Shown piece by piece: positions 8,205 to 16,784 of a stretch of 64,000 nucleotides of DNA. Origin of the DNA: Microbispora sp. ZYX-F-249 (lineage in GTDB: Bacteria; Actinomycetota; Actinomycetes; Streptosporangiales; Streptosporangiaceae); the NCBI RefSeq assembly GCF_039649665.1, contig NZ_JBDJAW010000011.1, forward strand, positions 1-64,000, read 5' to 3'. The notes below the pieces were generated by a model that had not been told where the DNA came from, did not search any database, and saw nothing but the letters and a program-made list of their open reading frames with translations. A program made the translations under genes and the position numbers. Numbering within the stretch: position 1 is the stretch's first letter; the number at the start of each line of letters is the position of its first letter.

Positions 8205-10160
8205 ATGTCCTCATCGCGCCGGGTGACGCCCGGTCTTGTCCCGCCGGTCACGTCACGCCGTACGGGAACCGCACGCCGGGGCGCGGCGGCGCTGGGGCTC
8301 GCCGTCGCCACGACCGTCACGGGGGTCGCCGTGAACACGGCCTCCGCGGGCGCGGCCGTCCCCGCCGCGCCGGTGTTCCAGGACGGCATGGCCCAGCCGG
8401 TGTTCTCGGCGAACCGCAATGACTGGATCCGCGAGGAGGTGTGGGTCGAGACCCCGGTCGACAGCGACGGCGACGGACGGCGCGACCGGGTGCACGCCGA
8501 GGTCACCCGCCTGCGGGAGACCGAGACGGCCGGCCTGAAGTCGCCCGTGGTCTACGAGGTCAGCCCCTACTACGCCGGCGGCAACCCCATCACCAACCAC
8601 GATGTGGACCACGAACTCCACGAGGCGCTGCGCCCGGGCAAGGGCTGGCAGAACCGCGGCGGCAGGCTGCTCGACCCGGCGGACGACGAACGCCGGGCCG
8701 CGGCGGCCGCGGACGACGCCGGCGGCGCGGACGCGGCGGCCGCGGACGCGCAGAGCGGCCCGCAGCCGGTCATCAGCACCAGCCACGAATCCAATTGGCT
8801 GCCGCGCGGCTTCGCGGTGGTCCACGCCGAGTCGCTGGGCAGCGGCGGGTCCGACGGCTGCCCGACCACCGGCGGGCGCAACGAGACCATCGGCGCCCGG
8901 TCGGTCGTCGACTGGCTGAACGGCCGCGCGAAGGCGTACGACGCCTCCGGACGGGAGGTCGGGGCGACCTGGACGACCGGCAAGGTCGGCATGATCGGCA
9001 CCTCGTACAACGGCACCCTGCCCAACGCGGTCGCGAGCACCGGGGTCGAGGGCCTGGAAGCCGTCGTGCCGATCTCGGCGATCTCCAGCTGGTACGACTA
9101 CTACCGCGCGAACGGCGCCGTCGTGGCCCCCGGCGGCTACCAGGGCGAGGACACCGACGTGCTCGCGGAGTACGTCTACACCCGCGCGGACAAGCAGGTC
9201 TGCCGGAGCGTCATCGAGGAGCTCGCGAAGGCGCAGGACCGCGTCACCGGCGACTACAACGCCTTCTGGGACGAGCGGAACTACATGAACGACGTCGGGA
9301 ACGTCCACGCGGCGGTGCTGGTCGCACACGGCCTCAACGACTGGAACGTCAAGACCAAGCACGCCGCGCAGTGGTACGAGGCGCTCACGGCGCGCGGGGT
9401 GCCGCACAAGATCTACCTGCACCAGGGCGGGCACGGCGGCTCCCCCAGCGTCGACGTGCTCAACCGCTGGTTCACCCGCTATCTGTGGGACTACCAGAAC
9501 GGCGTGGAGAGCGACCCCCGCGCCCTGGTCCAGCGCGAGGACAGGACACTGGTGCAGTACGCCGAGTGGCCCGACCCGGCCGCCGCGGACACCGAGCTCA
9601 ATCTGGCCCCCGGCGCCGGCGGCACGGCCGGGGCGCTCACCCTCGACAGGACCCGGGTGGGCAAGCCGGTGACCGAGACGATCGTGGACGACGCCACCAA
9701 GCGGGCGCAGACCCTCGCCGACGCCGCCGCCTCGCCCAACCGCCTGGCGTACAAGTCGGAGTCGCTGACCGCGCCGGCCAGGCTCAGCGGCACCCCCCGG
9801 GTGTCGCTGCGGATGTCCTTCGGCCAGCCGGCCGCGAACGTCACGGCGCTGCTCGTCGACTACGACCGGAACGGCAAGGCGAAGATCATCACCCGGGGCT
9901 GGACGGACCCGCAGAACCGCAGGTCGCTCTCGCGGACCGAGCCGGTCAAGCCGGGCACGCCCTACCGCCTCGACTTCGACCTGCAGCCGCACGACTACGT
10001 CTTCCCCGCCGGGCACCGGATCGGGATCGTGCTGCTGTCGAGCGACTACGAGTACACCATCCGGCCCACCCCCGGCGCGCGGCTGCACCTCGACACGACG
10101 AAGAGCACGGTGACGCTGCCGATCGTGGGCGGCGCCGGCGCGCTCACCTCCGCGAGCTGA
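8205..10160 (+). CDS. Secreted Xaa-Pro dipeptidyl-peptidase (S15 family)
   Basis: A 651-residue serine peptidase. The twin-arginine-like basic start and hydrophobic core (about residues 15-55, ending ASAGAA) indicate export. The nucleophile motif GTSYNGTL puts the serine at about residue 267. The Asp is probably in AHGLNDWNVK and the His in HQGGHGG, completing the triad. The last 200 residues form the beta-rich PepX C-terminal domain. An Ala/Asp-rich low-complexity insert lies near residues 164-185. The ATG is chosen over an in-frame TTG 15 bases upstream because GGAGAG sits eight bases before it. It would cleave X-Pro dipeptides or related ester/amide substrates outside the cell. Confidence 0.92.
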   Translation: MSSSRRVTPGLVPPVTSRRTGTARRGAAALGLAVATTVTGVAVNTASAGAAVPAAPVFQDGMAQPVFSANRNDWIREEVWVETPVDSDGDGRRDRVHAEVTRLRETETAGLKSPVVYEVSPYYAGGNPITNHDVDHELHEALRPGKGWQNRGGRLLDPADDERRAAAAADDAGGADAAAADAQSGPQPVISTSHESNWLPRGFAVVHAESLGSGGSDGCPTTGGRNETIGARSVVDWLNGRAKAYDASGREVGATWTTGKVGMIGTSYNGTLPNAVASTGVEGLEAVVPISAISSWYDYYRANGAVVAPGGYQGEDTDVLAEYVYTRADKQVCRSVIEELAKAQDRVTGDYNAFWDERNYMNDVGNVHAAVLVAHGLNDWNVKTKHAAQWYEALTARGVPHKIYLHQGGHGGSPSVDVLNRWFTRYLWDYQNGVESDPRALVQREDRTLVQYAEWPDPAAADTELNLAPGAGGTAGALTLDRTRVGKPVTETIVDDATKRAQTLADAAASPNRLAYKSESLTAPARLSGTPRVSLRMSFGQPAANVTALLVDYDRNGKAKIITRGWTDPQNRRSLSRTEPVKPGTPYRLDFDLQPHDYVFPAGHRIGIVLLSSDYEYTIRPTPGARLHLDTTKSTVTLPIVGGAGALTSAS

Positions 10161-10236
10161 CCGGTCTCCTCGCGAAACCCCCGGACCGTCCCCGCCGGCC
10201 GCCTCGACCGGCGGGGACGGCCGGGACGGCGAGGAC

Positions 10237-10327
10237 GGCCGGACCGAGCGGCCGGACCGAGCGGACGGACCGAGCTGACGGACCGAGCGGACGGACGAGC
10301 GGCCGGACCGGGGCTGACGGACCGGGC
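10237..10327. repeat. 13-bp imperfect tandem repeats
   Basis: Seven adjacent units of 12-14 bases with the core GACGGACCGAGC or GGCCGGACCGAGC sit between the convergent S15 peptidase gene and the gene at 10351. They are noncoding in any convincing frame. Confidence 0.85.
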
Positions 10328-10350
10328 TGACGGGACGGCGGGTGGAACGG

Positions 10351-11511
10351 CTACAGCAGGGCCGCGCGGTGCCGCCAGGCGAGCTCGAGCACGGCCGCGC
10401 CCGCCGCCTGCATCGGCTCGTCGCGGACATGTCGCCGCACGGTCTCCGCCTCGAACGGCACACGGCCGATGACCCGGCCCTCGCTGTTGGAGGCGGCGAC
10501 CTCGCCGAAGACGGCGTCGAACGTCTCCGCCTCCAGCACGGTCACCGTGAGGAAGTCGGTCGCGAAGGTCAGCGGGTCGACCCCCACGCCCAGCACGAGG
10601 GAGCGCACCCGCCCGTCCTCGCGGGCGTCGGTCAGCGACCGGTAGAGCGGCCAGCTCTCGTAGTCGAAGCCGTCGCCGTACTCCTCCCCCCGCCCGAGGA
10701 ACTCCTCGGCGTACTCGCGGACCACGCACTTCCACAGGTCGAGGTCGGCCCTCTCCGCGCCCGCGGACTCGTGCGCGGGCTGGAACACGCCGACCGGCAT
10801 GACCTGGAAGAGCCCGCCGCCGTGCGCCACCCGGGCCGGGTCGCGCCAGTGCAGGACGAACGACGTCTCCCCCGTACGGCGGTCGTGGCGCAGCGTCAGG
10901 GTCGAGACCGCGCAGAGCGCGGGCCGCCTGCGCAGGTCGGTGGGGTCGCCCACGAGCGCGCGGAACGCCGGCGGCCGCCCACCCGCAGTCCCGGCGAGCT
11001 CGTGCGCGGCACGCTCGTGCGCGCCACGTGCGTACGCGGCGGACTCAGGGGCGGCAAGCTCGTGCGCGGCGAGCTCGTGCGCGGCCGCCTCGCCCACGCT
11101 CACGCCGTCGAAGTAGCGCGCCCGGGTGAAGGTCAGCTCCGGCCAGGCGACCTCCAGCAGCCGGTAGCAGGTGCGGTCCTCGAAGAGCCGGGGACGCGCG
11201 AGACTCCCCAGCGCGTCGGGGTAGGCCCCGGCGCCTTCCGGCAGCAGGGCCGCCGCCTCCGGCTCGCGGCCCGTGACGGCCGGGGCGGGAGCGTCCTCCA
11301 CCCAGCCGAGCCGCACCTCGCGCAGGTCGAGGGGCGTGATCGGGATCCAGCCGTCCCGGACGAGCAGGCGGGTCGATCCGGCCCGTGCCACCCCGGGATA
11401 GAGCGTGCCGGCGGCGCGCGCCAGCTCGTGCCGGTTCCCGTTCAGGCGATCGCGCACCTCGGCCCATTCGGGTCCCGTCGGACGCCTGCCCGCCTTCGAA
11501 TGCGATGTCAC
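10351..11511 (-). CDS. Unrecognised protein with 5-residue repeat and Nudix-like motif
   Basis: A 386-residue cytoplasmic protein. The N-terminus (PTGPEWAEVRDRLNGNRHEL) is helical, and the first third contains DGWIPITPLDL. Residues of about 142-172 hold six 5-residue units based on AAHEL, coded by 15-bp repeats, probably a spacer between domains. The C-terminal half has HWRDPARVAHGGGLFQVMPVGVF and WKCVVREYAEEFLGRGEEY. The REYAEEFLG stretch resembles part of a Nudix box, but the spacing is not canonical, so hydrolase activity is only a possibility. No neighbour gives a functional clue; it converges on the S15 gene. No gene name is justified. Confidence 0.75.
   Translation of the reverse strand: MTSHSKAGRRPTGPEWAEVRDRLNGNRHELARAAGTLYPGVARAGSTRLLVRDGWIPITPLDLREVRLGWVEDAPAPAVTGREPEAAALLPEGAGAYPDALGSLARPRLFEDRTCYRLLEVAWPELTFTRARYFDGVSVGEAAAHELAAHELAAPESAAYARGAHERAAHELAGTAGGRPPAFRALVGDPTDLRRRPALCAVSTLTLRHDRRTGETSFVLHWRDPARVAHGGGLFQVMPVGVFQPAHESAGAERADLDLWKCVVREYAEEFLGRGEEYGDGFDYESWPLYRSLTDAREDGRVRSLVLGVGVDPLTFATDFLTVTVLEAETFDAVFGEVAASNSEGRVIGRVPFEAETVRRHVRDEPMQAAGAAVLELAWRHRAALL
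10996..11085 (-). repeat. 15-bp in-frame repeats
   Basis: Six consecutive 15-bp units (consensus GAGCTCGTGCGCGGC on the plus strand). Units 1, 5 and 6 are near identical; 2-4 are diverged. They encode the AAHEL-type pentapeptides of the minus-strand gene and keep its frame. Confidence 0.9.
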
Positions 11512-11640
11512 GGGCTCAGCACCCTACTCCCGGGCGCCCGCGCGACGGCCCCGCGCGGGGCGGAGCGCCCTCGCCCTGTCACCTCTGGCGGCCACGTGAC
11601 GTCATACGCCGTGACGGAAGCATCCGGAGAGGAGCTCACG

Positions 11641-12375
11641 ATGCGCTCGCATCGACAGGGGACGTCGCTACTGCACCTGGACTCCAGCGCGAGCGGCCGC
11701 CGCGACTCGGTCACCAGGCGGCTGACGGCGCGCTACGCGGACGTCTGGCGGGATCTCCACGGATCCGCCGGGTACCGGTACCGCGACCTCGCCGCCGAAC
11801 CGGTCCCACTGGTGTCCCCGGCCTTCGTCTCCCTCGGCGTACGGGTGGAGAGGCACGGCTCGGTGCCGCTGCCGAAGGTGGCCGAGCTGGCCGAGGGGCC
11901 CGCCGAGGAGCGTGAATGGGCGCTGACCCTGCCGCTGATCACGGAGGTGCGCGCCGCGCGAACGGTGCTGCTCGGCGTCCCGATGTACAACTTCTCCGTG
12001 CCGGCGTCCCTCAAGGCGTGGATCGACCGGGTGACCTTCCCCGGGGCGTTCCTCGACGGCGGCACCGGAGACCGCCTGCTCCGGCGGACGACGGTCGTGG
12101 TGGTCACCGCGCGCGGCGGCTGCTACGCGCCGGGCACGCCCCGCGAGGGCTTCGACTTCCAGACGCCCTACCTCCGGGCGTACTTCACCGATCTCGGCGT
12201 GGCCCCGGAGAACCTGCACTTCGTCCACGCCGAGATGACCCGGGCCTCGGACGTGCCCGCCCTGGCCCACTTCGCGCCTTTGGCGGCGGACTCGCTGGCC
12301 GCGGCGCGGACCGCCGTGTCCGCGCTGGCCCGCCTGCCGGCGGCGCACGGCGGAACGGCCGCCCGTACTCCATGA
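11641..12375 (+). CDS. azoR: FMN-dependent NADH-azoreductase
   Basis: A 244-residue flavodoxin-like quinone/azo reductase. LLHLDSSASGRRDSVTRRL at residues 10-28 is the FMN phosphate-binding start, and GVPMYNFSVPASLKAWIDR followed by VTFPGAF near residue 115 is the AzoR signature. VVVVTARGG contacts the flavin. Length fits the family (about 200-240). The long open frame reaches far upstream, but GAGAGGAG eight bases before 11641 marks this ATG as the start. It reduces azo and quinone compounds with NADH and may protect against electrophiles. It lies about 100 bases upstream of an ECF sigma factor in the same direction. Confidence 0.9.
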   Translation: MRSHRQGTSLLHLDSSASGRRDSVTRRLTARYADVWRDLHGSAGYRYRDLAAEPVPLVSPAFVSLGVRVERHGSVPLPKVAELAEGPAEEREWALTLPLITEVRAARTVLLGVPMYNFSVPASLKAWIDRVTFPGAFLDGGTGDRLLRRTTVVVVTARGGCYAPGTPREGFDFQTPYLRAYFTDLGVAPENLHFVHAEMTRASDVPALAHFAPLAADSLAAARTAVSALARLPAAHGGTAARTP

Positions 12376-12479
12376 GCGGGCCCCGAAGTGGTGTCCGGGC
12401 ACCGCGCGCCGCTGCGGCACGTCACCTTTCCACCGCGCGATACGTCTCAAGAACGAACCGCGACGGGGAAAGGTGACCG

Positions 12480-13373
12480 ATGGACGACCAGGCGCGCTTG
12501 GCCGAGCACTTCGACCGGACCCGCGGGCATCTGCGGGCGGTCGCGGTCCGCATGCTGGGCAGCGCGGACGAGGCGGACGACGCGGTGCAGGAGACATGGC
12601 TGCGCGCCTGCCGCGCCGGCTCCGGCTCCGTGCGGAACCCGACCGCCTGGCTGACGACGATCACCGGCCGGGTCTGTCTCGACATGCTGCGATCGCGCAG
12701 CCGGCGGCGTGAGGACTTCGCCGACCCGGCCGACCTCGACATGCCGGCTCCTCACGAGGAGAGCGCCGACCCGGCGGACGAGGTGGTGCTCGCCGACTCC
12801 GTCGGTCTCGCGCTGCTCGTGGTCCTCGACACGCTCGGCCCCGCCGAGCGCGCCGCCTTCGTGCTGCACGACCTGTTCGCCGTGCCGTTCGACGAGATCG
12901 CCGTGATCGTGGACCGTTCGCCGGCGGCCGCCAAGAAGCTGGCGAGCCGTGCCCGTCGGCGGGTGCGCGGCACGGCCGGCGTCCCCTCCTCCGGCCTTGC
13001 CGGACAGCGTGCGGTCGTGGACGCATTCCTGGCCGCTTCCCGGGCCGGCGACCTCGACGGCCTGCTGGCGGTGCTGGCTCCCGACGTCGTGCGCCGGGCC
13101 GATCCCTTCGCCCTGCGCGGGCAGCCCACGGCACCGGCGCAGGTGCGGGGCGCGCGGGCCGTCGCCGAGGAGACGCGCGCCAACGCCCGCAGGGCGCGCT
13201 TCGCCCGGACCGCCCTCGTCGACGGCGCCGTGGGAGCGGTGGTCGCCCCGCGAGGGCGCCTGCTGTTCGTTCTCGCCATCGCCGTCACCGGCGATCGCAT
13301 CACATCCATCGACGTCATCGGCGATCCCGCTCGCCTGAAGCGGGTCCGGCTCGGCCTGGCCGACGTGCCGTAG
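12480..13373 (+). CDS. ECF sigma factor with SnoaL-like C-terminal domain (SigJ/ECF41 type)
   Basis: A 297-residue sigma factor. Region 2 covers about residues 10-75 (RMLGSADEADDAVQETWLRA; NPTAWLTTITGRVCLDMLRS) and region 4 about residues 105-160 (LDTLGPAERAAFVLHDLF; PFDEIAVIVDRSPAAAKKLA). A C-terminal domain of about 125 residues begins VVDAFLAASRAGDLDGLLAV and has the SnoaL-like fold that regulates ECF41/SigJ proteins in place of an anti-sigma factor. The ribosome site GGGGAAAGG lies just before the ATG. The neighbouring azoreductase could be part of its regulon, which is inference. Confidence 0.92.
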   Translation: MDDQARLAEHFDRTRGHLRAVAVRMLGSADEADDAVQETWLRACRAGSGSVRNPTAWLTTITGRVCLDMLRSRSRRREDFADPADLDMPAPHEESADPADEVVLADSVGLALLVVLDTLGPAERAAFVLHDLFAVPFDEIAVIVDRSPAAAKKLASRARRRVRGTAGVPSSGLAGQRAVVDAFLAASRAGDLDGLLAVLAPDVVRRADPFALRGQPTAPAQVRGARAVAEETRANARRARFARTALVDGAVGAVVAPRGRLLFVLAIAVTGDRITSIDVIGDPARLKRVRLGLADVP

Positions 13374-13444
13374 GCGCCCGTGTCGACCGGATCTCGGCGC
13401 CCACTTCTCCCGCGGGCGTGAGGCGGGGGAACCTCCCGGCTGTC

Positions 13445-13516
13445 GTTTCGTGATGTCCGCCGCCCTTGACCCTGCAACAGAGACGGGTATAAACACATAC
13501 GAAACAACATCGAAAC
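13445..13516. promoter_or_regulatory. Candidate DeoR-regulator operator half-sites
   Basis: GTTTCG at 13445-13450 and its reverse complement CGAAAC at 13500-13505 and 13511-13516 flank the promoter of the operon. The two CGAAAC copies are direct repeats 11 bases apart, about one helical turn. This fits autoregulation by the DeoR-type product, which is inference. Confidence 0.45.
13466..13493 (+). promoter_or_regulatory. Sigma-70-type promoter of PTS operon
   Basis: TTGACC (13466-13471), a 16-base spacer and TATAAA (13488-13493), about 40 bases before the regulator's ATG. This is close to the HrdB consensus. Confidence 0.7.
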
Positions 13517-13533
13517 GGCGGTGAACCAACACG

Positions 13534-14295
13534 ATGTACGCCGAGGAGCGGCAGCAGGAGATCCTGCGGATGGCCCGTGACGCCGGACGGGTCGATGTGG
13601 TGCGGCTCGCCGAACAGTTCGGCGTCACCACGGAGACCATCCGCCGCGACCTCACCGCCCTGGAGCGCGCGGGCGTCCTGCGGCGCGTGCACGGCGGGGC
13701 CATCCCGGTCGAGCGCCTGGGGTTCGAACCCGCCCTGGCCGCCAGGGACGAGGTGATGACGGCCGAGAAGGAGCGCATCGCCAAGGCCGCCCTGGCCGAA
13801 CTCCCGCAGGACGGCGCCGTGGTCATCGACGCGGGCTCCACGACCAGCCGGCTCGTGCAGGCGCTTCCGCCGGACCGCGAGCTCACCGTCGTCGTGAACT
13901 CACCGCCGCTGGCCACGACGCTCGCGACCCGCCCCAACCTGACCGTGCTCATGCTGGGCGGCCGGGTGCGCGGCCGGACGCTGGCGACCGTGGAGGACTG
14001 GGCCATCCAGCAGCTGTCGCAGCTCAACGTGGACGTCGCCTTCATGGCCACCAACGGCTGCTCGGTGGCCAAGGGCCTGACGACCCCCGACCCGGCCGAG
14101 GCGGCGATCAAACGGGCGATGATCGCCTGCGCCGACCGCGCCGTCCTGCTGGCCGACCATACGAAGTTCTCCGGCACCTATCTGGCGCGCTTCGCGACAC
14201 TCGGGGAGATCGACGTCGTGATCACCGACACCGGGCTCGACGCCGACCAGGCGGCCGCGCTGGCCGCCGCGGGACCGGAGGTGGTCCGCGCATGA
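13534..14295 (+). CDS. DeoR/GlpR-family transcriptional regulator
   Basis: A 253-residue sugar-responsive repressor. The N-terminal winged helix-turn-helix is VVRLAEQFGVTTETIRRDL at about residues 22-40, then LRRVHGGAIP. The C-terminal DeoR sensor domain (from about residue 75) carries the phosphate-sugar binding elements DAGSTTSRL, MLGGRVRGRTLAT and ADHTKF. It heads a polyol PTS operon, overlaps the kinase gene as ATGA and has operator-like repeats around its promoter. It probably represses the operon until a phosphorylated sugar or polyol accumulates. Confidence 0.95.
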   Translation: MYAEERQQEILRMARDAGRVDVVRLAEQFGVTTETIRRDLTALERAGVLRRVHGGAIPVERLGFEPALAARDEVMTAEKERIAKAALAELPQDGAVVIDAGSTTSRLVQALPPDRELTVVVNSPPLATTLATRPNLTVLMLGGRVRGRTLATVEDWAIQQLSQLNVDVAFMATNGCSVAKGLTTPDPAEAAIKRAMIACADRAVLLADHTKFSGTYLARFATLGEIDVVITDTGLDADQAAALAAAGPEVVRA

Positions 14296-15257
14296 TCCTC
14301 ACGCTGACCCTCAATCCCAGCCTCGACCGCACCATCGAAGTCGGCGCTCTCACCCGCGGCGCCGTCATCCGCGCGGCCGCCACCCATCTCGACCCCGGCG
14401 GCAAGGGCGTCAACGTCTCACGCGCCCTGCTGGCCAACGACGTCAGGTCGTGCGCCGTCATCCCGTACGGCGGCAGCGAGGGGCAGCAGCTCCTCGACCT
14501 GCTCTCGGTGGAGGGCATCGACATGATCCCCGTGCCCGTCGCGGGTCCGACCAGGTCGAACGTCGCGATCGCCGAGCCGGACGGCACGGTCACCAAGGTG
14601 AACGAGCCGGGCACCGCGCTGACCCCCGCCGAGCTGGACACGCTGGCGGGCGCCGTGCTCGACGCCGCCCGGTCGGCCGACTGGGTGGTCGCCTCGGGCA
14701 GCCTTCCGCCCGGCGTCCCGGTGGACGTCTACGCCGGGCTGTGCCGCCGCTTCGCCGACGCCGGCATCAACCTCGCCGTCGACACGAGCGGCCCCGCCCT
14801 CGTGTCCGCCGTGAACGCCGGCCCCGCCCTCATCAAGCCCAACCGCGACGAGCTCGCCGAGGCCACCGGCACGTCGATCGCCTGTGTCGGCGACGCGCTC
14901 GACGCGGTCGGCAAGCTGCGCGCCATGGGCGCGCGGTCGGTCCTGACCAGTCTCGGCGCCGACGGCGCGCTGCTGGCCGAGGACGACGGACAGGTCTGGT
15001 ACGGCGAGTGCGCGGTCGAGGAGCCGCGCAGCAGCGTGGGCGCGGGGGACGCCCTGCTGGCGGGCTTCCTCGCCGCCGGAGCCCGCGGCGGGACCGCCCT
15101 CGCCGAGGGCCTGGCCTGGGCCGGCGCGGCCGTGCGGCTGCCCGGCAGCCGGATGCCCTGCCCAGCCGACATCGACCGCACGCACGTCCGGATCGGTCCC
15201 CCCGACCCGGCCCGGCCGCTCACACCACCCCCTCGCCCGGCGCCCGGAGAGGCGTGA
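14292..15257 (+). CDS. fruK: 1-phosphofructokinase-family (PfkB) hexose kinase
   Basis: A 321-residue PfkB sugar kinase. GGKGVNVSRAL at residues 36-46 binds substrate, and SSVGAGDALLAGF near residues 248-260 holds the anion hole and catalytic base (D253). NLAVDTSGPAL and IKPNRDEL are conserved internal motifs. The family includes 1-phosphofructokinase, 6-phosphofructokinase and tagatose-6-phosphate kinase. Here the operon encodes a mannitol-type PTS plus a polyol-phosphate dehydrogenase, so the substrate may be fructose-6-phosphate or tagatose-6-phosphate rather than fructose-1-phosphate. The proline-rich C-terminal tail (PPDPARPLTPPPRPAPGEA) is an unusual extension. Translationally coupled to the regulator. 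Confidence 0.9.
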   Translation: MILTLTLNPSLDRTIEVGALTRGAVIRAAATHLDPGGKGVNVSRALLANDVRSCAVIPYGGSEGQQLLDLLSVEGIDMIPVPVAGPTRSNVAIAEPDGTVTKVNEPGTALTPAELDTLAGAVLDAARSADWVVASGSLPPGVPVDVYAGLCRRFADAGINLAVDTSGPALVSAVNAGPALIKPNRDELAEATGTSIACVGDALDAVGKLRAMGARSVLTSLGADGALLAEDDGQVWYGECAVEEPRSSVGAGDALLAGFLAAGARGGTALAEGLAWAGAAVRLPGSRMPCPADIDRTHVRIGPPDPARPLTPPPRPAPGEA

Positions 15258-15599
15258 GCAGGACCCACCCCTCGCCGGACTCCCCGCCCCTGCCGACTCG
15301 CCCGCTCCCCCACCCCACGCCCCCGACCCACCTCCACCTTCACCTCGCTCCACCCGCTTCGCACCCCCCGACCCACCTCGCTTCGCCCGCTTCGCACCCC
15401 CCGACCCACCTCGCTTCGCCCGCTTCGCACCCCCCGACCCACCTCGCTTCGCCCGCTTCGCACCCCCCGACTCACCTCGCTTCGCCCGCTTCGCACCCCC
15501 TGATTCACTCGCTTCGCTCGCTCATGCCCGGGGGATGGCAGCGACCCGAGAACCCCCCAGCCGGCCAGCCAGGCCGGTCGCCCCGGAAGGAGCACGTCA
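15258..15599. repeat. Intra-operon spacer with 33-bp tandem repeats
   Basis: The 342-base gap between the kinase and EIIC genes is C- and T-rich. Three identical 33-bp units lie at 15371-15403, 15404-15436 and 15437-15469, with a fourth nearly identical at 15470-15502 (last bases changed). Diverged copies flank them (about 15336-15370 and 15503-15530). The unit core is CTCGCTTCGCCCGCTTCGCA. Plus-frame translation gives 11-residue proline/histidine repeats, but no start codon with a ribosome site is seen, so it is treated as noncoding. The following EIIC gene has its own good ribosome site. Confidence 0.9.
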
Positions 15600-16781
15600 A
15601 TGGCCACGCCCTACACCCCCACCGTGCACGGCACCGGTGTGCGGGCCACGATCCAGCGCTTCGGCGGCCATCTCGCCGGGATGATCATGCCCAACATCGG
15701 CGCCTTCATCGCCTGGGGCCTGATCACGGCCCTGTTCATCCCGACCGGATGGGCGCCGAACAAGACACTCGCCGAACTGGTCGGCCCGATCATCAACGTC
15801 CTGCTCCCGGTGCTCATCGGCTACACCGGCGGCCGGATGGTCCACGCCCAGCGCGGCGCGGTGGTCGGCGCCGTCGCCACGATGGGCGTGGTCGTCGGGG
15901 CCGACGTCCCGATGTTCCTCGGCGCGATGATCATCGGCCCGCTGGCCGCGCTGATCCTCAAGTACGTCGACCGGTTCACCGCCGAGCGGACCAGGGCCGG
16001 CTTCGAGATGCTGGTCGACAACTTCACCGCCGGCATCGTCGGCGCGGCGACGGCGATCGCCGGCGTCCTCGCCATCGGCCCGGTCGTGGAGAAGGTCACC
16101 GAGGTCGCGGGCGACGGCGTCGCCTGGCTCGTCTCCCACTCGCTCCTGCCGATCGCGTCGGTCATCATCGAGCCCGCCAAGGTGCTGTTCCTCAACAACG
16201 CGATCAACCACGGGGTGCTCGGGCCGCTGGGCGTCGCCGAGTCGGTCAAGCACGGCAAGTCGATCCTGTTCATGCTGGAGTCCAACCCCGGCCCGGGCCT
16301 CGGCCTGCTGATCGCCTACCTGCTGTTCGGCCCGAGATCCCTGCGCCCCAGCACCCCCGCCGCCATGATCATCCACTTCTTCGGCGGCATCCACGAGATC
16401 TACTTCCCGTACGTGCTGATGAAGCCGCGCCTGATCCTCGCGGTCATCGCCGGCGGCGCCTCGGGCGTGCTCACCTTCCTGGTCACCGGAGCGGGCCTGG
16501 TCGCGACGCCGTCGCCGGGCAGCATCTTCGCCTACATGGCGGTGACCCCGAAGGGCGGCTGGTTCGGGGTGATCGCCGGGATCGTGATCGCCACGGCCGT
16601 GTCCTTCGCCGTGGCCGCGGCGCTGCTGGGCTTCGGCCGCGCCAACGGCGACCAGCCGGACGAACCGGTGCAGGACACCGGCACGAACGACACCACCGCC
16701 ACGAACGACACCGACGACGAGAAGCGCGACACAACCGGCGAGACGGCGGCCGAGAGCGTGCCCGCCACCAAGGAGGCGTAG
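15600..16781 (+). CDS. mtlA: PTS mannitol-type EIIC permease
   Basis: A 393-residue membrane permease. The family signatures are clear: NIGAFIAWGLITALFIP in the first segment, FLNNAINHGVLGPLG, and GGIHEIYFPYVLMKPRL near residue 260, which is characteristic of mannitol EIIC with its substrate-binding Glu. Six to eight hydrophobic segments end at about residue 345. The last 45 residues are a hydrophilic Thr/Asp/Glu linker (DTGTNDTTATNDTDDEKR) of the kind that joins EIIC to EIIB in fused proteins, but here the chain stops and EIIB follows three bases later as a separate gene. It transports and phosphorylates mannitol or a related polyol. Ribosome site GGAAGGAG before the ATG. Confidence 0.93.
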   Translation: MATPYTPTVHGTGVRATIQRFGGHLAGMIMPNIGAFIAWGLITALFIPTGWAPNKTLAELVGPIINVLLPVLIGYTGGRMVHAQRGAVVGAVATMGVVVGADVPMFLGAMIIGPLAALILKYVDRFTAERTRAGFEMLVDNFTAGIVGAATAIAGVLAIGPVVEKVTEVAGDGVAWLVSHSLLPIASVIIEPAKVLFLNNAINHGVLGPLGVAESVKHGKSILFMLESNPGPGLGLLIAYLLFGPRSLRPSTPAAMIIHFFGGIHEIYFPYVLMKPRLILAVIAGGASGVLTFLVTGAGLVATPSPGSIFAYMAVTPKGGWFGVIAGIVIATAVSFAVAAALLGFGRANGDQPDEPVQDTGTNDTTATNDTDDEKRDTTGETAAESVPATKEA

Positions 16782-16784
16782 AAC

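Noticed and set aside
15371..15502. The 33-bp array as a CRISPR or as a proline/histidine repeat protein
   Set aside because: There are no spacers, and no start codon with a ribosome site precedes the frame; both neighbours have their own signals.
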